In this document: piece after piece, positions 33,853 through 41,763 of the stretch
How the letters are laid out: every line of letters starts with the position of its first letter
How positions within the stretch are numbered: the stretch's first letter is position 1
Assembly: GCA_963728545.1 (NCBI GenBank)
Contig: CAVSKO010000002.1
Span: 4,092,001 to 4,156,000, forward strand
Source: DASUNP01 sp963728545
GTDB lineage: Bacteria; Acidobacteriota; Blastocatellia; UBA7656
Reading direction: 5' to 3'
Length of the DNA stretch: 64,000 bases
The notes under the pieces: generated by a model
Database searches by the model: none
What the model was told of the DNA's origin: nothing
What the model saw: the letters and a program-made list of their open reading frames with translations, nothing else
Translations under genes and position numbers: made by a program

Positions 33853-33896
33853 TTTCCACTGTAAAGCTTATTGCTTTTCCACTGTAAAGCTTGTTG
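33853..33896. repeat. Tandem direct repeat, 23-bp period, possible operator
   Basis: TTTCCACTGTAAAGCTTATT and TTTCCACTGTAAAGCTTGTT start at 33853 and 33876, about two helical turns apart, immediately upstream of the minus-strand operon and 200 bases upstream of a winged-helix regulator gene. OmpR-type winged helices bind direct repeats of this spacing. Confidence 0.6.
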
Positions 33897-34102
33897 AAAG
33901 AATCTACCGGCCTGTTTCACGGAGCATTCTTGCGCCGCTTTCTTCTTTATCTCTGCCGCTGCCTTAGGCTAAAATTAGGCGGCGCGTTGGACTGTCGAGC
34001 CTGCATTACTGCTTTTATCTGGGCAAACGGTATCCGTAAGCCGGTTCGCAAGTCCTTCGAAATCGCTCAAAAAGTTCTCAAATATCTTTCTCAAAACCGC
34101 CT

Positions 34103-36040
34103 ATGGATGAGCTATCCGGGCATTTTTACGAGTTTGGCCGCTTCCGCGTTAATGTGGCGGAGCGGATACTGCTGCGCGATAAAGATGTAGTACCGCTCAC
34201 GCCCAAGGTCTTTGAGATACTGCTCACGCTGGTCGAAAACGGCGGCCACGTCATCTCGAAAGACGACCTGATGAAGCGGGTCTGGCCGGACAGCTTTGTC
34301 GAGGAGGGCAACCTGACGCAGAGCATCTCGTTGCTCAGGAAGGCGCTGGGCGAGGGGCGGAACGGGAATCAGTATATCGAGACGATAGCGAGGCGCGGCT
34401 ATCGCTTTATCGCTCCGGTCAGCGAGGCGCGGAACGAAAACGGCATAGAAGGCCAGATAGCCGGGGAGAGGGCATCAAATGGGCTGGCGTCGGTTGAAAT
34501 GGCGCAGATGCCTCTGGCGGAAGATGTAAAGCCGGAAGCGTCACAGGCGACAAAGACGGGGCGGGCGAAAGGCAGGCTCGGCCTTACCCGCATCAGCGCG
34601 CTGACAGCCCTGGCAGCCATCGTTATTGCAGCGGTCGGCATCCTCTATTTCAGCCGTGGCAGCGAAGCCGTAAACAGCCCCGACAATGTAATAGAATCGA
34701 TAGCCGTCTTGCCTTTCGTAAACGACGCCGCCGACACGGACACGGAATATTTCAACGACAAGATAACTGAAAGTCTCATCAACAATCTTTCGCAATTGCC
34801 AAAACTCCGCGTCGTGCCGCGCAGCCTCGTGTTCGGGTATAAAGGCCGGGAGGTCGATCTGCGCAAGATAGGGCGCGAGATGAACGTCCGAACGGTTCTG
34901 ACCGGCAGGGTCCACCGGCGCGGCGACACGCTGAGCATTCAGGTCGATCTGATTGATGTCGCTAATGTGTCGCAGATCTGGGGCCAGCACTACGACCGGA
35001 AGATTTCAGACATCCTGCTCGTCCAGGAAGACATTTCTAATGATATCTTCGCGAACCTGCGCATGAAGCTGAGCGTCGAGGAAAAGAAGCAGCTTGACGC
35101 CTTCAGCCTCTACTTGAAGGGGCGCAACTACCTGAACAAGCGAACAGCCGACGGGCTGCAACTGGGAATTGAGTACTTCCAACAGGCCATCGAAGTGGAC
35201 CCGGACTACGCTCCAGCTTACGCTGGTCTGGCAGACTGCTACAACATGCTGGTGGTCTACGGCATAAGCAAGCCGCAGGAAGCATTCCCAAGAGCGAAAG
35301 AGGCCGCGCTCAAGGCGCTGAAGATTGACGACACGCTAGCCGAAGCCCACACCTCGCTGGCGTTTGTAAAACACCGATGGGATTGGGAGCGCGACGACGC
35401 TGAGAAGGAGTTCCGGCTGGCTATCAGGTATAAGCCCGGCTACGCGCCCGCGCACCAGTGGTTCAGTTCGTATCTGGTTGCCGTAGAGCGTTTCGACGAA
35501 GCGATTGCCGAGGCCCGGCGCGCGCAGGAGTTAGAGCCGCTGTCGTTTATAAGCAATCTACATTTGGGATGGATTCTCTATCTGGCGGGCCGCTATGACG
35601 AGGCAATCGAGCATTGCAATAAGTTGTTGGATGTTGACCCGAACTTCTTCCCGGCGCACAGGTATCTGGGGTTGGCTTATGAGCAAAAAGGGATGTACCG
35701 GGAAGCGATTTCGGAATTCGAGAAGGGCGTAAAGCTTTCGGGCAGCCCTTTGATGATAGCTCTCCTCGGTCACGCGTATGCCGCTTCCGGCAACAAGGCC
35801 GAAGCCCGCCGCGTGCTGGCAGAGTTGGAACAGCAGAAACAGAAATACGTTTCGCCCTACACGGTCGCGGCTATTTACGCCGGGCTTGGCGAGAAGGATC
35901 AGGCGTTCAAATGGTTAGAGAAAGCTTATGTCGAGCGAGACATCTGGCTGATGAATTTGAGGGTTGACCCGGTATTTAAGAACCTCCGTTCAGACCGCAG
36001 ATTCGCGGAACTGCTCCATCGCCTCGAACTGACACCCTGA
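34103..36040 (+). CDS. CadC-like membrane regulator: winged helix, TolB-like and TPR domains
   Basis: 645 aa. N-terminal OmpR/PhoB-type winged helix (about 8-105: LTPKVFEILLTLVENGGHVI, SLLRKALGE, IETIARRGYRF). One TM helix (about 166-184, ALAAIVIAAVGILYF) puts the rest in the periplasm: a FlgO/TolB-N-like domain (about 200-320, SIAVLPFVND, VLTGRVHRRGDTLSIQ) and about seven TPRs (355-640; for example YAPAYAGLADCYNM). This ToxR/CadC-style architecture is common in Acidobacteriota. Divergent from the 33391-33843 operon, which it may control. Confidence 0.9.
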   Translation: MDELSGHFYEFGRFRVNVAERILLRDKDVVPLTPKVFEILLTLVENGGHVISKDDLMKRVWPDSFVEEGNLTQSISLLRKALGEGRNGNQYIETIARRGYRFIAPVSEARNENGIEGQIAGERASNGLASVEMAQMPLAEDVKPEASQATKTGRAKGRLGLTRISALTALAAIVIAAVGILYFSRGSEAVNSPDNVIESIAVLPFVNDAADTDTEYFNDKITESLINNLSQLPKLRVVPRSLVFGYKGREVDLRKIGREMNVRTVLTGRVHRRGDTLSIQVDLIDVANVSQIWGQHYDRKISDILLVQEDISNDIFANLRMKLSVEEKKQLDAFSLYLKGRNYLNKRTADGLQLGIEYFQQAIEVDPDYAPAYAGLADCYNMLVVYGISKPQEAFPRAKEAALKALKIDDTLAEAHTSLAFVKHRWDWERDDAEKEFRLAIRYKPGYAPAHQWFSSYLVAVERFDEAIAEARRAQELEPLSFISNLHLGWILYLAGRYDEAIEHCNKLLDVDPNFFPAHRYLGLAYEQKGMYREAISEFEKGVKLSGSPLMIALLGHAYAASGNKAEARRVLAELEQQKQKYVSPYTVAAIYAGLGEKDQAFKWLEKAYVERDIWLMNLRVDPVFKNLRSDRRFAELLHRLELTP

Positions 36041-36058
36041 GTCATACGTAACAACTAT

Positions 36059-36328
36059 CTACCTAGCGAGTTTCTTTACCTTGGGTTGGGGTCGTAGGTC
36101 TTCCTCGGTAATCGGCTCGCCTAATCGGGGAACTAACTCAAATAGCTGTCCTGGCATAATCATGAGGGTCCGGCAAAGCAATTCAATCGTTCGTAAATTG
36201 AGCTGCCGCGAGGTTCCTTTCCATATCAGACGGCAGGATTCGTATTTCAGCCCTGTTCTCTCAGCCAATTGATAAGGGTTTTGAATTCCTTCACGTTCAG
36301 CAATTTCGCGCACCAGGAGCCTTATCAT
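36059..36328 (-). CDS. XRE-family helix-turn-helix regulator
   Basis: 89 aa, one Cro/C1-type HTH: NPYQLAERTGLKYESCRLIW (helices 2-3) and LNLRTIELLCRTLMIMPGQL (helices 4-5), the short form with a charged tail. ATG 36328 lacks a good ribosome site. It lies 66 bases downstream of the STAND gene on the same strand, so it is probably its co-transcribed regulator or antitoxin-like partner. Confidence 0.82.
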   Translation of the reverse strand: MIRLLVREIAEREGIQNPYQLAERTGLKYESCRLIWKGTSRQLNLRTIELLCRTLMIMPGQLFELVPRLGEPITEEDLRPQPKVKKLAR

Positions 36329-36394
36329 AATCGGCCATACGGTAGCATAAGGGCCACCGGGACTCCAGCCTAAGAAATTCGCTCGCGTTACAAC

Positions 36395-39300
36395 TCAATT
36401 ACGGGGATCATTGCCCGCGTGATATTCGTCTTCCGGGTCAATCTCTACATCGGGCATCGGCTCGAATTTTGATTCATCGAACGGCGGCATCTGCGGTTCC
36501 GTAGCGCTAAGCTCTTTAAGATGCTTCCGAGCTTTCTCTAATCCCCAGTGATAAGAGAACGGCGGCCCATCGCACCACGCAAGGCGATAAGCTCGCGTCG
36601 CGGCTTCTATAGCTGCCGCTTGATTGCCCGCGTCGCGTTCGATCTGTGCCAGCACGTTGAAGGCATCGGCGTGAATAAGCGGGTACGGCCCTCGCTCTGC
36701 CGCGTCCCAGACATCATCCAGGAATTCGCGCACAGCTTCTAACTCTCCCTGCTGCCGTCGCAACTTAGCCAACGCAACAAGCGCGGGTAGCTCTTCTTGG
36801 ATTAAATTCACTATCCTCGCGCGTGTAAGCGCATGATGCAACCGCTCATCGGCTGCGGCGAGATCATTTAATCCCAATGCCGCTTCGCCTTGCATTCGCG
36901 CGGCACGGATGAAATCGTGCTCGTAATTCAGAACATGAGCTAGTTCCCACGCGCGGGTTGCGTGCGATAGCGCGACTGTACATTCGCTCAACCACAACGC
37001 CCTCTGCGCGAGATGAGAATTAACGTGGCCTTCAATCTGGTTATGAGACTGAGCTACAAACATTCGCAATGATCGTTGTAGAGGAGCCTTGGATGCGTCT
37101 ACAATACCCCGCGCCGCCAGCATCAAGCCAATCCAGAATAAACTGTATGCTTCCTGAAAGTTATTGTGCTGCTTGCGTGCTATGACCAGCGCGCGGCGCG
37201 CGGCATACTCGGATTCACACAAAGCGCCCAATAGTCGCAACACATCTGACAGGTTAAACAAGCCGATGCTGAGATTATTGTCATCCCACATCTCTGAACG
37301 AATTGCGTTATGTTGACGAAACAGTGGAGCCGCACGGTCAGGTTGCCCACCGAACTGATACCCTAGCGCCAGCGAATTGAACGTGAAGGCTCGACTAGTT
37401 GGCTCGCTTAATCGTGGCAATTGATCCAATCCATCGGGAAAGAGCATCTCTAGGAGTTCGATCCGCTGGCGGCTCGCGCTCAACCGATAGAGCGTGGCAT
37501 CCTCCAATCGGTCATAAAAAACTATGTAGGCATCATCATGACGCCCCAAGCCTATCAGCGTATTGTACAATTCGATGGCGGGCGTGAGGTCTTCTAGACT
37601 ACTGACTTTTAGAGGATCGCCAATCCTTGGCAATGCTTCAAAGTGCGCTTGCAGGCTTGTATAGACGCCGCGACGCGTGTCTTCACCTAAGCCGTTCCAT
37701 ACCACGCCGCGTACAATCGGATGCAAGTCGTAGCGGTTCGCTCGCTTGTCCCAGCCCACCAATCCCCTGTCTTCCAACTCGGTCAGCACCGCATCCAACT
37801 CGCGCTCATCGGCGCACGGCCTCCCTTCGCCGATCAACAACGCGACCAGCGTGTCATAGCGTGCGGGCATTCTGAACCCGGCGATGACTTGCAACGCCTG
37901 GCGTGCTTTATCGTCTAGCCCGCGCAGAGCGAATTCCAGCACGTGCGATTTCACCTGCACCAGCGGGAGGCTGAATGGGTCGAAATCAGGATGGTCGCGC
38001 CGCCAGCGATCAAAATCGCCAGGCGCAGGGCGATAGCTCGCTACCTCGCTCGCCAATGCCTGAATCACTAGCGGGTGATTACCTACCCGGTTGAAAAGCG
38101 GCAGCAACGAATCACGAGAGCCGGTCACGCCAAACGCCCTCCATAATTCGAGCGCGTCGTCATCGGCAAGCCCCCGCACGAATATAGCATTGCAACCGGG
38201 CAGCGGCTCACTTGTCAGGGTTTGCAAATCGGCGGGATAGAGCCGCGTGCTGACCAGGATTCGCGCGGCCCGCACTCTACTCAACTTGCGCAGGAATCCG
38301 CCCGCGCGCGGGTCTGCTGTTTTTCGCAACCGATGCTCGCCCGTGAACGATTGTGCCGCGCTCGCTGGCAACCCGTAAGCGTTCGCTACAATGTTCGCCG
38401 TTTGCTTATCGTAATCATCGTCGCTTAGATGCGCCGCGTCCATTCGCGCATAAGCAATCAGTATACGCTCTAACCCATCTAGCACGATCAGGAACGGCTC
38501 GCGGTCGAGCGCGGCGAGCAATTGCGTCTCGCGTTCTGGTGCGGGAATCTCCTGCACTTCGTCTAGCCCTCGCTGTGTCACATAAGCCAGCGCGCGAGTG
38601 ACGAAGTTTTCAAATGACGCGTCGCTCTCGTAAAAACTCCACCACATTCGCCCTGCCAGCGGCTTCATCTCTTGCGGGGCGATGTCTTCGAACCATCTCC
38701 ACGTCAATGCGCTTTTTCCCAACCCGCCGATGGCAACGATGTTCAAGACGTGCGGTTGATAGATTCTTTCCTGTCTTCTTGTTACCCAATCGGTCAACAA
38801 GTTGAGTTCCGGCTGCCGCCCTACGAGCCTGTGAGTTTGCAGCAGCGTGTAAGGATGCGCGATGAAGGCTTCGGGCGGTTCGGGAATATCACTGACATAA
38901 TGAAATGTCATCAGATCAGGCTGGCGAAGCTTTGACAGGCTGTTGATGACGTGCGCGCGCAGGTCTTCAGGTGACGTGAAAAAGTTGACGATGTTCTCCT
39001 TTTGCACACGCTCTTTGAACGCCTTGAGCTTGATTGCGCCTTCGCCCTGTTCTACATCATCAATCGTGATCGTATGTTTCTTATCAATCACAAATATCAA
39101 GCGCGGGATATTGCGCTCGACTGCGCGGTCATATTCCATTTCAGTCACGGAAATCTGTAGAGGGTTATGCTCCTTGGGCACATAGCCGTACCGATGCGCG
39201 TACACGCCGACGTAAATCTCCGACTCATCTACCATCTTGAGCGAGGCTTCGATGGCCTCAGCATCGCTCGCGGGCAGATGCTCCATCATCACCGGAAACA

Positions 39301-39397
39301 TGCCCTGCCTGAGACACGCATGCATCACTTCGTCGCGGTGATCGGGCAAATCACGCGCTGTGCTGCTTATCATTACTTGTCGTCGCGTGTCGGCCAT
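36395..39397 (-). CDS. DUF4062-STAND NTPase-TPR signalling protein
   Basis: 1000 aa. N-terminal DUF4062 (about 6-150: VMISSTARDLPDHRDEVMHA, VGVYAHRYGYVP, ISVTEMEYDRAVE). Central STAND/NB-ARC NTPase: P-loop AIGGLGKSALTWRW (about 220-233), Walker B FLIVLDGLERIL, HPLVIQALA as the GxP-like region, then a winged-helix segment. The C-terminal 380 residues are TPR-like superstructure repeats. This sensor-switch-effector layout resembles antiphage STAND (Avs-like) proteins, with DUF4062 as possible effector or adaptor. Start at ATG 39397 (MADTRRQV); no clear ribosome site. Function inferred only from architecture. Confidence 0.85.
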   Translation of the reverse strand: MADTRRQVMISSTARDLPDHRDEVMHACLRQGMFPVMMEHLPASDAEAIEASLKMVDESEIYVGVYAHRYGYVPKEHNPLQISVTEMEYDRAVERNIPRLIFVIDKKHTITIDDVEQGEGAIKLKAFKERVQKENIVNFFTSPEDLRAHVINSLSKLRQPDLMTFHYVSDIPEPPEAFIAHPYTLLQTHRLVGRQPELNLLTDWVTRRQERIYQPHVLNIVAIGGLGKSALTWRWFEDIAPQEMKPLAGRMWWSFYESDASFENFVTRALAYVTQRGLDEVQEIPAPERETQLLAALDREPFLIVLDGLERILIAYARMDAAHLSDDDYDKQTANIVANAYGLPASAAQSFTGEHRLRKTADPRAGGFLRKLSRVRAARILVSTRLYPADLQTLTSEPLPGCNAIFVRGLADDDALELWRAFGVTGSRDSLLPLFNRVGNHPLVIQALASEVASYRPAPGDFDRWRRDHPDFDPFSLPLVQVKSHVLEFALRGLDDKARQALQVIAGFRMPARYDTLVALLIGEGRPCADERELDAVLTELEDRGLVGWDKRANRYDLHPIVRGVVWNGLGEDTRRGVYTSLQAHFEALPRIGDPLKVSSLEDLTPAIELYNTLIGLGRHDDAYIVFYDRLEDATLYRLSASRQRIELLEMLFPDGLDQLPRLSEPTSRAFTFNSLALGYQFGGQPDRAAPLFRQHNAIRSEMWDDNNLSIGLFNLSDVLRLLGALCESEYAARRALVIARKQHNNFQEAYSLFWIGLMLAARGIVDASKAPLQRSLRMFVAQSHNQIEGHVNSHLAQRALWLSECTVALSHATRAWELAHVLNYEHDFIRAARMQGEAALGLNDLAAADERLHHALTRARIVNLIQEELPALVALAKLRRQQGELEAVREFLDDVWDAAERGPYPLIHADAFNVLAQIERDAGNQAAAIEAATRAYRLAWCDGPPFSYHWGLEKARKHLKELSATEPQMPPFDESKFEPMPDVEIDPEDEYHAGNDPRN

Positions 39398-39507
39398 GCA
39401 GGGGTAAAGAGTATCACATTTCTTTGCGAACTCACATTTTTGCAAATCTTGAAGGGATAGTCAGGCTTGCCGGGCGGCCTTCGTGGGGTGAGCGAGAAAG
39501 AAAAATT

Positions 39508-39540
39508 GAGAGGAGGCGTTAACAGTTAACGCCTCCTCTC
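39508..39540 (-). terminator. Perfect 15-bp terminator
   Basis: GAGAGGAGGCGTTAA (39508-39522), loop CAG, and its exact complement (39526-39540). On the minus strand AATTTTTC follows, 17 bases past the subtilase stop at 39557. Confidence 0.92.
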
Positions 39541-39556
39541 GGACAAGGATTAAGGG

Positions 39557-41608
39557 TTAGCGCACTTCAAAATCTTTGCCGTTAGCCGTGTCGGACGGGA
39601 ATAATAATCCCGTTCCAGCCCCGCCTATCAGCAACTGCGCGATAGCTTCGGTCGTCGTTCCGGTTGTGTTCAAGACATTAGACCCTACGCCTGCGTTCAC
39701 CTTATCAATCGAGAGCCGAATGATAATCTGGTTGCCGTTTATCACGCCCGAATCCGGCGTGCCGATGGTCGTCTGCTGTCTTGTCCCCGTAGGCAGCAGC
39801 TCAATCTTACCGTATTCGTAAGTGACCGTTCCCAACAATTCAACCGAAGCCGTGACGAACAGGGTCGTCGTGCCAAAGTTGCAGCTCTGAATCCACTGCA
39901 TGTTCGTAGTCCTGTTCGCAAGGCTCGCCAGCGTCAAAGTGTAGACTATCTCTCGCCGCGCCGCGTCGTAAGTATAATCCGCCGAGACGATGTCCTGCGC
40001 GGGCGTGCCTATCTGATCGTCACCCAGGTCTACGATCTCAAGCCCCGGCGGCGGGAACAGGTCCGCCGGGTGAGCGACCGCCGAGAGATTAAAGATACGT
40101 CGAACCGCGTTTCGCGCGTCTACGAAACCCGCGCCGACTACCCGCTCTTCGTACGGCATCGGGTTGGCCGTCTGGCGCAGTATCGTAACAACGTCGTCGG
40201 GCGTAAGCTGCGAGTTGGCCTCAAGCATCAAGGCGACCACACCGCTTATGGTAGGGCACGCAAAGCTCGTCCCGTTTGCCGATAGATAGAACGGCTGAAA
40301 GGCAGGCGGGACTTTCAACGCGTCGTTATTGAGAATGCTGTTGGCCTCCATAAACGGGCCGATGTTGCGAGCGCGCGGCGCGATGACCGCAACGCCGGGG
40401 GCCGTTATGTCGGGTCGCAGGTTCGGCGGCGCGTTCGGGTTCGCAGGCATGCCCGCAACGTCTGTTCCTGTGCCGTTATCCCTGCCGCGAGAGCTGAACC
40501 CTGCGGGCGTCCCGTAGCCTTGCTTTTCGCCCGCCGCCGCGGAGATAGTCCACGGCATTGTCGAGTAAGGATTGATCGCCTCCGGGGTATCGCTCCCGTT
40601 GCCTGCGGCAAAGACCACTACCATGTTCATGTCGTGCGCCCGCCGCGTTGCTACGTTGATTGGGTTGTTCGGGTCTATCTCGGACTCTGCGAATCCCGAT
40701 CCCCAAGAGTTGTTTATGATTCGAATGTTGTGAGCAAATTGATTGACCAGCGCGTAATCATAACCGGCCAGGATAGCGATCAACGGTAAGCCCAGATCGT
40801 AGCCTGAGTTGATGCCGACCAGATGAGCGCCGGGGGCGACTCCCGCATAAAGCCCGCCTGAGTTCACGCCCGTTCCCGCCGTCACTCCCGCGCCATGCGT
40901 GCCGTGCCCGCTTTCCAGATCCGATGTCGGAACGTTTTCGACATAGATAGGCGGGATGAACCCCGGGGCCGCGTCAGAGATCATGTCGGAGATCGATATG
41001 TAGAATAGACCTAACAGCGGGTCCGAGACGACGCCGTGCGATAGCGGTTGAAGCACGTTCTGCACGGTCTTTCGCCCAAGCTCAAGGTCGCGGTTCGTAG
41101 CATCTATTCCCGTGTCCAGATAAGCCACCCCGATCCCCTTGCCCGATATCGGCATCCCGGGGTTGCGCGTGTTGCGGGCGGTGACTTCGCGGTCAGCCAT
41201 CAACTGGGCCGCGCCTATCATCCGGCGCGAAGAGTTCATAAAGGGCTTGAGCACTCGATTGCCCCAGACGGAGATGACGCCCGGCTTCGTGCGCACGGCC
41301 TGTAGTTGTGTGAGATTCATATCGACTATCACCATCGGGAGCGCGCGCAGCACAAAACCCTTGTTTATGCCTTCGGCCCTGAGCGAGCTTATCTCCGTCG
41401 CGGCAGGCATATGATCGTAGGTGATGACGACCGGGACTGTAGCGCCTACTGCACTGGTCGAGAAGAATGATGTGAGCAACGGATCGATGCTCGCGGCAGA
41501 AACTGTCGGGGTTGCCGGTTCAACCGCATAGCTTTCGGCCTTGCGGGTTAGAAAGAAAGTGAGCGCGATGACGAAACAGATTGGGATTGTCGTTAAGCTC
41601 TTTTTCAT
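39557..41608 (-). CDS. Secreted subtilisin-like S8 protease
   Basis: 683 aa, signal peptide (TIPICFVIALTFFLTRKAES). A short propeptide-like inhibitor I9 region (about 55-135) precedes the S8 domain with the triad Asp in AYLDTGIDATNRDL (about 163), His in SGHGTHGAGV (about 233) and Ser in NGTSFACPTISGVVALML (about 445). About 180 further residues form a C-terminal beta-rich domain. ATG 41608 follows an AGGAGA site ten or so bases upstream. Probably an extracellular protease; the neighbour gene is a second one of the same family. Confidence 0.92.
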   Translation of the reverse strand: MKKSLTTIPICFVIALTFFLTRKAESYAVEPATPTVSAASIDPLLTSFFSTSAVGATVPVVITYDHMPAATEISSLRAEGINKGFVLRALPMVIVDMNLTQLQAVRTKPGVISVWGNRVLKPFMNSSRRMIGAAQLMADREVTARNTRNPGMPISGKGIGVAYLDTGIDATNRDLELGRKTVQNVLQPLSHGVVSDPLLGLFYISISDMISDAAPGFIPPIYVENVPTSDLESGHGTHGAGVTAGTGVNSGGLYAGVAPGAHLVGINSGYDLGLPLIAILAGYDYALVNQFAHNIRIINNSWGSGFAESEIDPNNPINVATRRAHDMNMVVVFAAGNGSDTPEAINPYSTMPWTISAAAGEKQGYGTPAGFSSRGRDNGTGTDVAGMPANPNAPPNLRPDITAPGVAVIAPRARNIGPFMEANSILNNDALKVPPAFQPFYLSANGTSFACPTISGVVALMLEANSQLTPDDVVTILRQTANPMPYEERVVGAGFVDARNAVRRIFNLSAVAHPADLFPPPGLEIVDLGDDQIGTPAQDIVSADYTYDAARREIVYTLTLASLANRTTNMQWIQSCNFGTTTLFVTASVELLGTVTYEYGKIELLPTGTRQQTTIGTPDSGVINGNQIIIRLSIDKVNAGVGSNVLNTTGTTTEAIAQLLIGGAGTGLLFPSDTANGKDFEVR

Positions 41609-41639
41609 TGGCCCTGGTCTCCTGACATTATTAATTCTC

Positions 41640-41740
41640 AATTTATGAATCGGGGGCTGGCCCAAAGGCGCTCTTTTTTTATATCCCAACTAAGAGCGCC
41701 CCCGGGCCAGCGGGGCAGCCGTGTTGCCGCTACGGCTATA
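41640..41740. repeat. Imperfect inverted repeat between the two protease genes
   Basis: GCTGGCCC...GGCGCTCTT and AAGAGCGCC...GGGCCAGC pair around a T-rich loop (about 41651-41720), and CCGTGTTGCCG/CGGCACCACGG-like arms follow. It may end or attenuate the transcript of the upstream (41764-44289) gene. Confidence 0.6.
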
Positions 41741-41763
41741 ACGGCACCACGGCGAATTCAATA

